From: Thiothrix eikelboomii
Lineage (GTDB): Bacteria; Pseudomonadota; Gammaproteobacteria; Thiotrichales; Thiotrichaceae
NCBI RefSeq assembly: GCF_900167255.1
Contig: NZ_FUYB01000012.1
Span: forward strand, 43,501-107,500
Reading direction: 5' to 3'
Length of the DNA stretch: 64,000 bases
Made by a program: the position numbers and the translations under genes. Below are positions 28,912 through 37,980 of this stretch, piece after piece (position 1 is the first letter of the stretch; each line of letters opens with the position of its first letter). Below the pieces are notes generated by a model that ran no database searches, had not been told where the DNA came from, and saw only the letters and a program-made list of their open reading frames with translations.

Positions 28912-30366
28912 ATGACTGAACAACGTGTACTAATTATCGACGACGAACCTGATATTCGTGAGCTTTTGGAAATCACGCTGTTACGCATGGGGCTAGATAC
29001 ACTTACGGCCGGCAATGTCGAAGAAGCACTCACCCAAATTAAAGCGCATGAACCCAATCTGTGCTTGACTGATATGCGCCTACCGGATGGGAGCGGCATT
29101 GATATTGTGCGTTTTCTGCAAAAAGAATATCCGCAAATTCCAGTCGCCGTAATTACCGCGTATGGCAGCATGGATGCAGCGGTCGAAGCTTTAAAAGCTG
29201 GGGCTTATGACTTTGTATCTAAGCCTGTCGACCTCCCTAAACTACGCGATCTCATTCAAACTGCACTAAAACTGACTAGCGGCGAAAAGAGTCAGCGCCC
29301 TAAGGCTACTGATAGCACCCTTGCTCAAGGACGGATTTTAGGTTCATCGCCCGCGATGCAGACCTTAAAAAGTACTATTGGCAAACTCGCACGTAGCCAA
29401 GCTCCTGTTTATATTCACGGTGAATCCGGCAGTGGTAAAGAACTGGTCGCGCATGAAATTCATCTGCAAAGCCCTCGGCAAAAAGCCCCGTTTATTCCGG
29501 TGAACTGCGGAGCTATCCCTGAAAATCTCATGGAAAGTGAATTTTTTGGGCATAAAAAAGGGAGTTTCACGGGCGCGGTTACCGATAAACAAGGCCTCTT
29601 TCAAGCCGCTCACAAAGGCACTTTATTTTTAGATGAGGTCGCTGACCTACCGTTGACGATGCAAGTTAAACTGCTACGTGCGATTCAAGAACGTGCTATT
29701 AAACCGGTCGGTGGCTTAGAAGAAATTCCGGTGGATGTCCGCATCCTAAGTGCCACCCATAAAAGTCTTGAGCATGAAGTTGCCGCTGGTAACTTTCGCC
29801 AAGATTTATATTACCGCTTGAATGTCATTAAATTAAAAGTTCCGCCCTTACGTGAACGCCAAGATGATATTGAATTATTAGCCGAGTTTTTCTTGAAAAA
29901 AATCGCTGAACGTTGGCAGATGCCCGCTATTAAACTCTCACTACAAGCCCGCCATATGCTCCTGAGCTACTCATTTCCGGGTAATGTGCGTGAACTTGAG
30001 AATATCCTTGAGCGCGCCAGTACACTCTGCGAGGACAACACGATTCAAGCCGAAGATTTGCAACTACCGCAAATGCATAGCACTCAGCAGCCAAGCTCCG
30101 TTCAACCGCAGCTAGTGCGCCCTGTACAATTATCAGCTCCTCCCGAATTGATCAATCCTTATAGTTCACAGCCCCCTCATCACATCAACACCAATAGCAC
30201 CGAGCCATCTTGGACACCGCATACAGACGAAGTGGCTGAGCGCAATATGATTATTGAAGCTTTAGAGCAAACCCGCTGGAATCGGACTAAAGCAGCAGAA
30301 TTGCTCGGGATGAGCTTTCGTCAACTCCGCTATCGCATTCAAAAATATGAATTAGACACGCACTGA
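28912..30366 (+). CDS. pilR: Sigma-54 response regulator PilR
   Basis: 484 residues. Receiver domain with phosphoacceptor D54 (CLTDMRLPDGSG); AAA+ domain with Walker A GESGSGKE (about 172-179) and the sigma-54-contacting loop GSFTGA (in place of GAFTGA); C-terminal Fis-type helix-turn-helix ending RQLRYRIQKYELDTH. It activates pilA from a sigma-54 promoter; a good match lies at 30678. The last 12 codons are repeated 72 bases downstream. Confidence 0.95.
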   Translation: MTEQRVLIIDDEPDIRELLEITLLRMGLDTLTAGNVEEALTQIKAHEPNLCLTDMRLPDGSGIDIVRFLQKEYPQIPVAVITAYGSMDAAVEALKAGAYDFVSKPVDLPKLRDLIQTALKLTSGEKSQRPKATDSTLAQGRILGSSPAMQTLKSTIGKLARSQAPVYIHGESGSGKELVAHEIHLQSPRQKAPFIPVNCGAIPENLMESEFFGHKKGSFTGAVTDKQGLFQAAHKGTLFLDEVADLPLTMQVKLLRAIQERAIKPVGGLEEIPVDVRILSATHKSLEHEVAAGNFRQDLYYRLNVIKLKVPPLRERQDDIELLAEFFLKKIAERWQMPAIKLSLQARHMLLSYSFPGNVRELENILERASTLCEDNTIQAEDLQLPQMHSTQQPSSVQPQLVRPVQLSAPPELINPYSSQPPHHINTNSTEPSWTPHTDEVAERNMIIEALEQTRWNRTKAAELLGMSFRQLRYRIQKYELDTH

Positions 30367-30367
30367 T
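30332..30367. repeat. Direct repeat, copy 1 (3' end of pilR)
   Basis: 36 bases covering the last codons and stop of pilR. The second copy at 30404-30439 matches at 34 of 36 positions. Confidence 0.85.
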
Positions 30368-30403
30368 TGGAGTTGTTTAACAGCAGTTCACAGCAGCAAA
30401 CCA

Positions 30404-30439
30404 ATCGCATTCAAAAATATGAATTAGATACGCTCTGAT
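30404..30439. repeat. Direct repeat, copy 2 (vestigial pilR end)
   Basis: Noncoding copy of the pilR 3' end. It still encodes RIQKYELDT and a stop but has no start or upstream frame. The two differences from copy 1 are silent or alter only the last residue. It looks like the scar of a local duplication or of a recombination that exchanged the pilR end. Confidence 0.8.
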
Positions 30440-30442
30440 CGC

Positions 30443-30474
30443 CAGACCTTTTAGCGGGTAAGTGGTCTGATTTT
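30443..30474 (+). terminator. Possible weak terminator after pilR
   Basis: CAGACC (30443-30448) pairs with GGTCTG (30464-30469) across a 15-base loop, followed by ATTTT. The short stem and long loop make it doubtful. Confidence 0.35.
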
Positions 30475-30527
30475 ACCTGTCGGTATAGCTAAAAGTGATG
30501 AATTAACGCCTTGAAATTCTAAATTAC

Positions 30528-30605
30528 TGACAAAACTGATAATTTTTAATCACGAATATTGACAAGCTTAATTAAATTGTCAGTTTTTGACAGCGATTTG
30601 TGTCA
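30528..30605 (+). promoter_or_regulatory. Cluster of TGACA/TGTCA words, candidate PilR sites
   Basis: TGACA at 30528, 30560 and 30588 and TGTCA at 30578 and 30601, i.e. five copies within 78 bases, 75-150 bases upstream of the sigma-54 promoter. PilR of Pseudomonas binds repeated TGTC-containing sites upstream of pilA, at similar distances. The match to that pattern is partial. Confidence 0.5.
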
Positions 30606-30677
30606 GTTCTGATTTTTTTCAAAGATTGAAAATAATAAAAAACATAAAAATCAATTGGTTAATTACTTTTCTAAAGT

Positions 30678-30693
30678 TGGCACAATGCCTGCA
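30678..30693 (+). promoter_or_regulatory. Sigma-54 promoter of pilA
   Basis: TGGCACAATGCCTGCA: the -24 GG (30679-30680) and -12 GC (30691-30692) are 12 bases apart, as required, and the flanks fit TGGCAC-N5-TTGCA except for C in place of the first T. Transcription would start about 30704. The neighbouring sigma-54 activator gene pilR supports the call. Confidence 0.8.
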
Positions 30694-30768
30694 ATACTAT
30701 TGATGCCCTAAGGCAACCAAGATTTCTGAAGAATAAAGAACTTAAAACCAACAATAAGGAACTATAAA

Positions 30769-31224
30769 ATGTCCATGAAGAAGAAAGTACAAGCAGGCTT
30801 TACCTTAATCGAATTAATGATCGTTGTTGCCATCATCGGTATCTTAGCTGCGATTGCTCTGCCTGCTTACCAAGATTACACCAAGCGTTCACATGTTTCT
30901 GAAGGTTTGAACTTAGCTGCTTCGTTGAAACAAGCTGTAGCTGAATATCATGCTGATAAAGGCCAATGGCCAGCTAGCAACGCTGAAGCTGGGGTTGCAC
31001 TAACCGCATCCATTACAGGTAACGCAGTAAAATCCGTTGGTATTACTGCTGGTGGTGGTGGTACTGCCCCAACTATCACTATCACATACAACACCAAAGT
31101 CGAAAACGCCAAAACCGTTACTATGACTCCGACCAGTTCAGCGGGTGGCACAAAGTGGAACTGCCATCAAGGAACAGTTGCAAATAAATACCGTCCAGCA
31201 GCTTGCCGTACCGCTAACTTCTAA
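30769..31224 (+). CDS. pilA: Type IV major pilin PilA
   Basis: 151 residues. Class III signal with PilD cleavage G10/F11, then [27 protein letters not shown], with E15 of the precursor equal to Glu5 of the mature pilin. The C-terminal disulfide loop lies between C132 and C146. Strong leader (AAGGA upstream of the ATG), own sigma-54 promoter and a strong terminator right after the gene all point to a highly expressed major pilin. It is processed by PilD and assembled by PilB and PilC, encoded at 43437-47380. Confidence 0.95.
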   Translation: MSMKKKVQAGFTLIELMIVVAIIGILAAIALPAYQDYTKRSHVSEGLNLAASLKQAVAEYHADKGQWPASNAEAGVALTASITGNAVKSVGITAGGGGTAPTITITYNTKVENAKTVTMTPTSSAGGTKWNCHQGTVANKYRPAACRTANF

Positions 31225-31241
31225 TACCAACATCTTATTAG

Positions 31242-31276
31242 ATCGAGGGGCTTGAAGCCCCTCGATTTATTTTTTA
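31242..31276 (+). terminator. Rho-independent terminator after pilA
   Basis: Perfect GC-rich stem ATCGAGGGGC/GCCCCTCGAT (31242-31251 and 31257-31266) with loop TTGAA, followed by TTATTTTTT. It separates pilA from the second pilin and likely lowers expression of everything downstream. Confidence 0.9.
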
Positions 31277-31287
31277 AGGTGACCACC

Positions 31288-31704
31288 ATGCGTACCAAAG
31301 GTTTTACACTGGTCGAAGTCATGATTGTCCTTGCGATTATCGGCATACTTGCCAGCATCGCATTACCCTCTTACCAAAATTACTTGAAACATTCGAATGT
31401 ATTTGAAGGCATTTCCCTTGCCAGCAATGTAAAGTTCGCTGTTTACGAATACAGACACCACAAGGGCTTTTGGCCTCCTGATAATCTCAGTGCAGACCTA
31501 CCGATGGCTAGCTCCATCAACGGCAATGCAACTCGTTCAGTTACAATCAATAACGGGATTATTACAATAGCTTACCGTACCCAAGTGGGTAGTGGTCAGT
31601 CCATCGTCTTTACACCTACGATAGATAATACGGGTTCTATCCTATGGCAATGTAAAACGGGTGGCACTGTACCTGCTAAGTACCGCCCGCAAAATTGTCG
31701 ATAA
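31288..31704 (+). CDS. Second type IV pilin-like protein
   Basis: 138 residues from the ATG at 31288 (AAGGTG 7 bases upstream). An in-frame TTG at 31252 would fall inside the terminator stem and lengthen the leader peptide, so it is rejected. Prepilin site MRTKG/FTLVEVMIVLAIIGIL and a C-terminal loop with two cysteines (WQCKTG...PQNC). It is a diverged copy of pilA with the same segment order. It could be a minor pilin or an alternative major pilin with weaker expression because of the terminator before it. Confidence 0.9.
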   Translation: MRTKGFTLVEVMIVLAIIGILASIALPSYQNYLKHSNVFEGISLASNVKFAVYEYRHHKGFWPPDNLSADLPMASSINGNATRSVTINNGIITIAYRTQVGSGQSIVFTPTIDNTGSILWQCKTGGTVPAKYRPQNCR

Positions 31705-31720
31705 AAATAAAAAACAAAAA

Positions 31721-33700
31721 ATGACAACAAGAATACATCAAATACTTCTACTCATCCTCATCCCATTCAGTCTTGCGATTACTGGCTATTGCTATTGGCT
31801 TGGATTAGGTAGCGCCTTTTTATTTGATGATATTCCAAATATGAATACCATCGGCCGTTACACACACTTAGGCGGCTGGCGTGATTTAACCCTCTATCTA
31901 TTAGAAGGAAGCAGTGGTTTACTTGGGCGACCGTTAAGTCTTGCCAGCTTTTATCTAAATGATCAAATCTGGGAGGGAATGGATAAAAGTGATTTCAAAT
32001 ATACTAACTTAATGATCCATCTACTAAATGGTCTATTAATTTTTTGGTTATTAGAGCGTCTACGTCCTTATTTAGCTTTAACTAAACCTTGGGGGGCATG
32101 GTTACCTCTTATCGCTAGCTTAGCTTGGTTGCTTCACCCAATGCATACCAATACTGTCTTATATGCAGTGCAACGTATGACCGAGTTGAGCGCTGTGTTT
32201 ACTTTAGTGGGCTTAATCTGCTACATCCATGCTCGCGAATTATTTGCTAAACAGCCCGCCCGTGCTTGGATGTGGTTAATAATCGGCGGTGGGTTTAGTA
32301 TGGCTTTAGCTCTATTAAGCAAAGAAAATGGGATCTTAGTTGTTGTTTATGTTCTCGTCATTGAATTTACCTTAATTCGCCCACAGGGACAGCCTGTACC
32401 TAAACAACTGTCTCGAGCCTTATTGTTGTGTGCATGGCTGCCGACTACCTTACTATTGATCATGCTATATAAATGGGGATGGATTGATAAAACTGAGCGA
32501 GCATTTAATACGACTGAGCGTTTAATGAGTGAGGCACGTATTTTATGGATATACATTAGCCATATTTTTATTCCAAGCTATCATGGCTCCAGTTTATTAT
32601 ATGATGATTTTGAAATCTCACGGGGTTTACTCTCACCACTGACCACTTTGCCCGCTTTACTTGGCATTTTTGCACTCGGTGGTTTGGCTTGGTATGTACG
32701 CAAATCACTACCACTTTTATCCTTTGCCATTGCATGGTTTTTTGCGGGTCACTTATTAGAATCCACCACTGTTGCTTTAGAATTATACTTTGAACATCGT
32801 AATTATTTACCTCTGCTAGGTTTTATAGTAGCGGGTGTTTATTATGCCCTTGATGCGATGCAAACTTCGGGCAAGCTACGCCGCGTCATGCCTGTGGTTC
32901 TTGTTGTTTATCTAAGCTTACTAGCGATTTCTACTCAGCATATTGCGAAATTATGGACAGACCCCGCCAAACTATTTATCACTTGGCTAGAACAACATCC
33001 AAATTCACAACGTACCCTAGAAGGTTTAGATGCGGTGATTGGTGAGCATATTTCGCCTGCAACTCGACAGCAATTATTAGCCGAGTTAGAGCGCGTGGCA
33101 GCGAAAGAAACCAGTACCTCTTATTTAGTATTTCGTAATCTAAAAATCGCCTGCCAAAACAACTCGCTAAGCGCAGAACAACTGCCCCAAGCTCTAGAAA
33201 ACTTAAGCCACTCAAGCTTTATAGCCCCTTTACCCAATGTGTTAGCAGAGTTTGTCTATGCTTGGACAGAAAGCCATTGTGGAAAAATAACGACTGCACA
33301 AATGCTGGCATTTTTAGATCAATTTCGCAGTATCACGGCGCTTCAAAAAGGAGAGATGCCGCAAATCCTACATTATTGGCAAGCAGAGGTTCATGTTCAA
33401 CAAGGTAATCTTGCTGAAGCCATGCAACATTTCGACGCAGCTTATGCATTAGATAAAAACATTGACCTGCTGTTGTTGCAAGCAACTTATCTTATGTCAG
33501 CGGGCTTATACGCCGAAGCAGACAGCAAATTGTCTCATGCGAAACAGGATTTCTGTGGCAATTGGCGAACTTGCTTAATACTAAAAATGCGCCAGCCTGA
33601 CTTAGATAACTTGCGTAGTGCGTTGCAAGATAAATTACAACAAGAAAAGGCAAACCATCATGCACAACAAGCTGTCGATTATTCTGCCAGCCAAAAATGA
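31721..33700 (+). CDS. GT-C membrane protein with TPR-like C-terminus (possible pilin glycosyltransferase)
   Basis: 659 residues from the ATG at 31721, 16 bases after the second pilin. About 11 membrane helices in the first 420 residues. The first periplasmic loop has an acidic pair in LFDDIPN (D36, D37), the usual metal/substrate site of GT-C enzymes, and HPMHTNTVLYAVQRMTELSA resembles the TMTC/PMT-like group. The soluble C-terminus (about 430-640) contains TPR-like helices. Position directly after two pilin genes suggests it transfers a lipid-linked sugar or oligosaccharide to pilin, like TfpW-type enzymes. Substrate unproven. Confidence 0.65.
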   Translation: MTTRIHQILLLILIPFSLAITGYCYWLGLGSAFLFDDIPNMNTIGRYTHLGGWRDLTLYLLEGSSGLLGRPLSLASFYLNDQIWEGMDKSDFKYTNLMIHLLNGLLIFWLLERLRPYLALTKPWGAWLPLIASLAWLLHPMHTNTVLYAVQRMTELSAVFTLVGLICYIHARELFAKQPARAWMWLIIGGGFSMALALLSKENGILVVVYVLVIEFTLIRPQGQPVPKQLSRALLLCAWLPTTLLLIMLYKWGWIDKTERAFNTTERLMSEARILWIYISHIFIPSYHGSSLLYDDFEISRGLLSPLTTLPALLGIFALGGLAWYVRKSLPLLSFAIAWFFAGHLLESTTVALELYFEHRNYLPLLGFIVAGVYYALDAMQTSGKLRRVMPVVLVVYLSLLAISTQHIAKLWTDPAKLFITWLEQHPNSQRTLEGLDAVIGEHISPATRQQLLAELERVAAKETSTSYLVFRNLKIACQNNSLSAEQLPQALENLSHSSFIAPLPNVLAEFVYAWTESHCGKITTAQMLAFLDQFRSITALQKGEMPQILHYWQAEVHVQQGNLAEAMQHFDAAYALDKNIDLLLLQATYLMSAGLYAEADSKLSHAKQDFCGNWRTCLILKMRQPDLDNLRSALQDKLQQEKANHHAQQAVDYSASQK

Positions 33701-34595
33701 GGCTGAAGGCTTAAAAAGTTTTTTACCCCGCTTACGGAAACAATTGCCACTGGCTGAAATCATCGTAGTCAATGATGGCTCGACTGATAATACCGCCGAA
33801 GTTTGCCTCGCGAATGGCGTCTTCGTTGTGACTCATCCCTATAGCATGGGCAATGGGGCTGCCGTTAAATCCGGGGCGCGTCATGCTTCGGGCGAGATTT
33901 TGGTCTTCATGGATGCCGATGGGCAGCACCAACCCGAAGATATTCCACGTCTATTAGCACATATTGAGCAAGGCTATGATATGGCCGTTGGCGCACGGGA
34001 TGGCGACTCACAAGCCTCTAAGGCACGGGGCTTGGGTAATGCGCTTTACAATCAGCTAGCGAGTTATATGACCGGACATGTCATCAAAGATTTGACCTCT
34101 GGTTTTCGAGCAGTTAGGGCTAATAAATTTCGTGAATTTTTGCATTTATTACCGAATGGCTTTTCCTATCCCACGACCTCGACGATGGCCTTTTTCCGCT
34201 CTGGCTATAGCGTTATTTATGAACCGATCACTGCACCCAAACGGATTGGCAAAAGCCATTTAAATATCACGAAAGACGGTTTTCGCTTTCTATTGATTAT
34301 CTTCAAAATTGGTACGCTGCACTCACCACTAAAATTATTTCTCCCCATTAGCTTGGCCTTTTTCGGTGTAGGATTAGCCTATTATTTAAATACCCTAATC
34401 AGTGTTGGGCGCTTTACCAATATGAGCGCTTTGCTATTGTCTACGTCAGTCCTTATTTTTCTGATTGGTTTGGTATCGGAACAAATCACCAGCCTGATTT
34501 ATAACCAAGGCAATACTAATACCCCCTTACAATTAGAAGAACAACCGCTGGAAACAACCCACTCGGCCTCGCCCAGTAAGCAACAGGTCGCCTAA
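33660..34595 (+). CDS. GT2 glycosyltransferase with C-terminal membrane helices (DPM1-like)
   Basis: 311 residues from the ATG at 33660, overlapping the previous gene by 41 bases. GT-A fold motifs SIILPAKNEAEGL, VVNDGSTDNT and the metal-binding DADGQHQPED. Two hydrophobic segments near the C-terminus (FLPISLAFFGVGLAYYL; LLSTSVLIFLIGLVSE) anchor it in the membrane. Such enzymes make polyprenyl-phosphate sugars, the donors used by GT-C enzymes; this fits the gene upstream. Confidence 0.85.
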   Translation: MHNKLSIILPAKNEAEGLKSFLPRLRKQLPLAEIIVVNDGSTDNTAEVCLANGVFVVTHPYSMGNGAAVKSGARHASGEILVFMDADGQHQPEDIPRLLAHIEQGYDMAVGARDGDSQASKARGLGNALYNQLASYMTGHVIKDLTSGFRAVRANKFREFLHLLPNGFSYPTTSTMAFFRSGYSVIYEPITAPKRIGKSHLNITKDGFRFLLIIFKIGTLHSPLKLFLPISLAFFGVGLAYYLNTLISVGRFTNMSALLLSTSVLIFLIGLVSEQITSLIYNQGNTNTPLQLEEQPLETTHSASPSKQQVA

Positions 34596-34596
34596 G

Positions 34597-35841
34597 ATGG
34601 CTGAGGTTAAGCCCATCCTACTGGTCACGACCTCTACCTTCCCCCGCTGGGAGGGTGATAGTGAGCCACGCTTTGTTTACGATCTCAGCCGCCACCTGAC
34701 AGAGCAGTTTAAGGTAGTGGTACTTGCGCCCCATGCAGCAGGTGCAAAAACTGCTGAAGTTTGGAATGGCATGCAGGTTCATCGCTATCATTATGCCCCC
34801 GCCGCGTGGGAAACCTTGGCTTATAATGGCGGTATTTCCGCCAATCTGAAACAGCATCGTTGGAAAGCTTTGTTGTTACCGCTGTTTTTTATCGGGCAAT
34901 GCTGGGCATTGCGTAAGCTGTTAAAAACTTATCCAGTGACAACTATCCATGCCCATTGGCTGATTCCACAAGGCTTGATTGCGGCTCTTGCTGTGTGGGG
35001 GAAAAGTGAAAAACCCAACTTAGTTTGTACCTCGCACGGTGGCGATTTATTTGGACTACAAGGCACTCTCAGCACCTATTTAAAACGCTGGGTGGTGCAG
35101 CATTGTCAAGCGCTCACCGTGGTCAGCCATGCCATGCTGCCCCCACTTCAAGCATTAGCGGGGGCTAATCCGCCCCCGATCAGTGTGATCCCGATGGGGA
35201 CAGATTTACAGCGAACCTTCATTCCTGCCCCCCAAGTCAGCCGCGCTCCCAACCAACTACTGTTTGTCGGACGTTTAGTAGAGAAAAAAGGTTTACCGTA
35301 TTTGCTCCACGCTTTGCAGCAATTATTACCCTCCCATCCCGATTTACAGCTGATCGTGGCTGGCAGTGGTACAGCACAAACTGACCTGCAGCAATTGGGT
35401 GAAGGTTTAGGTATCAGCCAACACCTCAGGTTTGTTGGCCGCTTAGAACATACGAGCCTCGTGCACTTATACCAAACCGCTACCCTCGCGGTCTTCCCGT
35501 TTATTCAAGCCAAAGATGGGGATATGGAAGGCTTAGGTTTAGTGATGATCGAAGCGATGGGTTGTGGCTGTCCTGTGATTGCCAGTGACTTGCCCGCTGT
35601 ACGTGATGTGATCCGTCACGGGGAAACCGGGCAATTGGTAACAGCTGCCGATAGTAGAGCATTAGCAACCGCAATCGCTGCGCTATTGGCTGACCCCGCA
35701 CAACGTCAAGTACTGAGTACGCAGGCATTAGCAACTGTGCGCAATAGCTTTGCTTGGGAAACTGTTGCTCAGCGTTATCAATTTTGCTTGCAGCCTAAGC
35801 CTTGCCCCTTACCAATAACGGAGGTTACCCATGCCAACTGA
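34597..35841 (+). CDS. GT4 glycosyltransferase
   Basis: 414 residues, GT-B fold. N-terminal TSTFPRWEGDSEPRFVYDL; C-terminal LLFVGRLVEKKGLPYLL and the donor motif DGDMEGLGLVMIEAMGCGCPVIAS with the paired glutamates. It is probably a retaining transferase that extends the lipid-linked oligosaccharide. It starts 1 base after the previous stop and overlaps the next gene by 11 bases. Confidence 0.88.
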   Translation: MAEVKPILLVTTSTFPRWEGDSEPRFVYDLSRHLTEQFKVVVLAPHAAGAKTAEVWNGMQVHRYHYAPAAWETLAYNGGISANLKQHRWKALLLPLFFIGQCWALRKLLKTYPVTTIHAHWLIPQGLIAALAVWGKSEKPNLVCTSHGGDLFGLQGTLSTYLKRWVVQHCQALTVVSHAMLPPLQALAGANPPPISVIPMGTDLQRTFIPAPQVSRAPNQLLFVGRLVEKKGLPYLLHALQQLLPSHPDLQLIVAGSGTAQTDLQQLGEGLGISQHLRFVGRLEHTSLVHLYQTATLAVFPFIQAKDGDMEGLGLVMIEAMGCGCPVIASDLPAVRDVIRHGETGQLVTAADSRALATAIAALLADPAQRQVLSTQALATVRNSFAWETVAQRYQFCLQPKPCPLPITEVTHAN

Positions 35842-36688
35842 CCTTCGAATATGCGGTCTCATGCTGGCTTATTTCCATGCGGAAATGACTCTAGCTTGCC
35901 TCAAAACACTGCAGCACCAAGGCATTGAAACCCTGATTCTGGTCGATAACTCCGCCGATGCTACTGAACACCAACGTACCCAAGCACTGGCACAACACTT
36001 CCCAACGGGTTGGCTACAAGTAGTGATCGCTCCCGAAAACTTAGGCTTTGCCAAGGGCATGAATTTGGCTTGGCAACACGCACAAACGCTGGGGCAATGG
36101 GATTACGCGCTGATCCTTAACAACGACATTACTGCTCAGCCGCAGTTATTAGCAACCTTGTGTACATATATGGCTGAACATCCACGCACCGCGTTACTGG
36201 GTGTGGCGGCAGATACCGGAACAGCAATCCAAAGTGGGTTGCATTATCAACGCTGGACGGGATTAATGTTCCCGACAGCGGTTATGGGTAGTTTTCAAGT
36301 CGCTACGGGCTATTGCTTGCTATTGCGTCCGCAAGCTATTCAAGGTGAGTTGTTTGATCCGCGATATTTCATGTACGGAGAAGATGTGGAACTGAGCTGG
36401 CGGTTACGCGAACAAGGGTGGAACGTGGAAATCTTGGCACAACCGTTGCTGACACATACGCCCGCGCAAAGCAGCCGTGAAGGTAGCTTGTTTTACGAAT
36501 ATCATATTAATCGAGGGCATTGGCTATTAGTCGCCAGTCTTGCCCAAACACCGCTGGAAAAAGCTTTAATGTATACCTGTCGCATTTTAGTTTTGAGTAT
36601 GCGCGCCACCCTACGCAGTGTACGAACTACGTCATTGAACCCATTAAAAGCTTTAGTATTCAGCAAACATCAAACGATCAACCCATGA
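35831..36688 (+). CDS. GT2 glycosyltransferase (rhamnosyltransferase-like)
   Basis: 285 residues. GT-A motifs ILVDNSADATE, ENLGFAKGMN, LILNNDITAQP and YGEDVELSWRLREQGW. The NLGFAxGxN and E-D-x-E-L-x-x-R patterns are typical of inverting rhamnosyl- or fucosyl-type transferases. The stop overlaps the flippase start (ATGA). Confidence 0.85.
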   Translation: MPTDLRICGLMLAYFHAEMTLACLKTLQHQGIETLILVDNSADATEHQRTQALAQHFPTGWLQVVIAPENLGFAKGMNLAWQHAQTLGQWDYALILNNDITAQPQLLATLCTYMAEHPRTALLGVAADTGTAIQSGLHYQRWTGLMFPTAVMGSFQVATGYCLLLRPQAIQGELFDPRYFMYGEDVELSWRLREQGWNVEILAQPLLTHTPAQSSREGSLFYEYHINRGHWLLVASLAQTPLEKALMYTCRILVLSMRATLRSVRTTSLNPLKALVFSKHQTINP

Positions 36689-37980
36689 CCCGCAAACTAT
36701 TACTAAATAGTGGCATCAATTTACTAGGTTCAGGCATTCCCATTGTATTAACTATCTTAGCTATCCCTTTGCTCATTAAAGCACTGGGTATAGAGCAATT
36801 TGGCTTATTATCACTGGCTTGGGCAATTATCGGTTATCTGTCACTACTTGATTTGGGGCTAGGTAGAGCCTTATCACAACAAACCGCAGCCCATCACGAT
36901 AATCTGCTTCAAGTTACCCAAACCTTCTGGGATACACATACCTTAATAGCCAGTATAGGTGCTCTTAGCAGTTTAGTCACCGCGACGGCTATTGGATGGT
37001 ATTTTAATGGTTCTAATCAAAGCAATAATCCTAGCCCCGAGCTACAACAAGTATTATGGGCAAGCTCATGGATGATTTTTCCTAGTTTATTAATTAATAG
37101 CTTGAGTTATTTTTTGATCGCCACGGAAAAATTCATCCTACTAAATATCTTAAAATTACTTTTAAGCTCTGCCAACATTATAATGCCAGTTTTGATATGC
37201 CAATTTACATTTCAAGTAAATCACTTCGAATATATCATGCAAGCTTTATTATGGATACGCTGGATACTTGCCATTATTTTTTTTCTAACTTGCTTATATA
37301 GCGCTAGTTATTTATTAAAAATAAAATCATGGCACTTTCATTACCCTGTCAAGTTGATTAAGCTAGGTGGGTGGATGACAGTGACTAATATTGTTGGCCC
37401 GATCATGACCTATTTTGATCGTTTTTTTATTGCTTCGTTAATATCACCTAGCGCAGTGGGTGGGTATAGTATTGCTTATGAACTTTCCTCTAAACTAAAC
37501 CTTATATCCTCTGCATTAAGCACGACATTAGCTCCTTTTTTTGCAAAACAACCTAACCAATCAAGCTCTGTTACGCAGGCCTTCATCTTTAGCATGAGCC
37601 TTATCGCTAGTATTTTTATTCCACTACTTTGGTGTATCCATACCTATGGTGATGAGCTACTTCAATGGTGGCTACAGCAGCATGAAGTACAGATGATCTA
37701 TCAAATCACTCAATGGCTGGCTTTGGGGTTTTTCTTTAATGCAATTGCTTTAATTTTTTATACACATCTCCAATTCATGGAGCGCCCTGACATCACCGCA
37801 AAAATACATTTAATTGAATTACCTTTTTATCTTGGGTTGTTAATAGTTCTTTTAATCCATCAAGGTGTTATGGGTGCTGCTATTGCATGGACGATACGTG
37901 CAGCCATCGACATGCTCTTGCTTTTAATTTATTCACTCAGAATCAATAGGAATCACATAAAATGTGCAATATCTATATAA
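36685..37980 (+). CDS. Polysaccharide flippase (Wzx/MATE-like)
   Basis: 431 residues from the ATG at 36685; the open frame extends upstream but inside the previous gene. About 12 to 14 hydrophobic helices, with an N-terminus NSGINLLGSGIPIVLTILAIPLLIKALGIEQFGLLSLAW characteristic of PST/RfbX flippases. It should flip the lipid-linked oligosaccharide across the inner membrane. More AT-rich than its neighbours, as is common for flippase genes in exchanged glycan loci. It overlaps the next gene by 19 bases. Confidence 0.85.
   Translation: MTRKLLLNSGINLLGSGIPIVLTILAIPLLIKALGIEQFGLLSLAWAIIGYLSLLDLGLGRALSQQTAAHHDNLLQVTQTFWDTHTLIASIGALSSLVTATAIGWYFNGSNQSNNPSPELQQVLWASSWMIFPSLLINSLSYFLIATEKFILLNILKLLLSSANIIMPVLICQFTFQVNHFEYIMQALLWIRWILAIIFFLTCLYSASYLLKIKSWHFHYPVKLIKLGGWMTVTNIVGPIMTYFDRFFIASLISPSAVGGYSIAYELSSKLNLISSALSTTLAPFFAKQPNQSSSVTQAFIFSMSLIASIFIPLLWCIHTYGDELLQWWLQQHEVQMIYQITQWLALGFFFNAIALIFYTHLQFMERPDITAKIHLIELPFYLGLLIVLLIHQGVMGAAIAWTIRAAIDMLLLLIYSLRINRNHIKCAISI

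Larger units (their letters stand above)
30367..30768. other. pilR-pilA intergenic region
   Basis: 402 bases without a gene. From left to right: the second copy of the pilR end, a weak hairpin, an AT-rich stretch with five TGACA/TGTCA words, the sigma-54 promoter and a leader of about 65 bases for pilA. Confidence 0.7.

Noticed and set aside
36520..36684. N-terminal extension of the flippase frame
   Set aside because: It lies within the preceding glycosyltransferase gene and is hydrophilic; the ATG at 36685 gives the normal flippase start.
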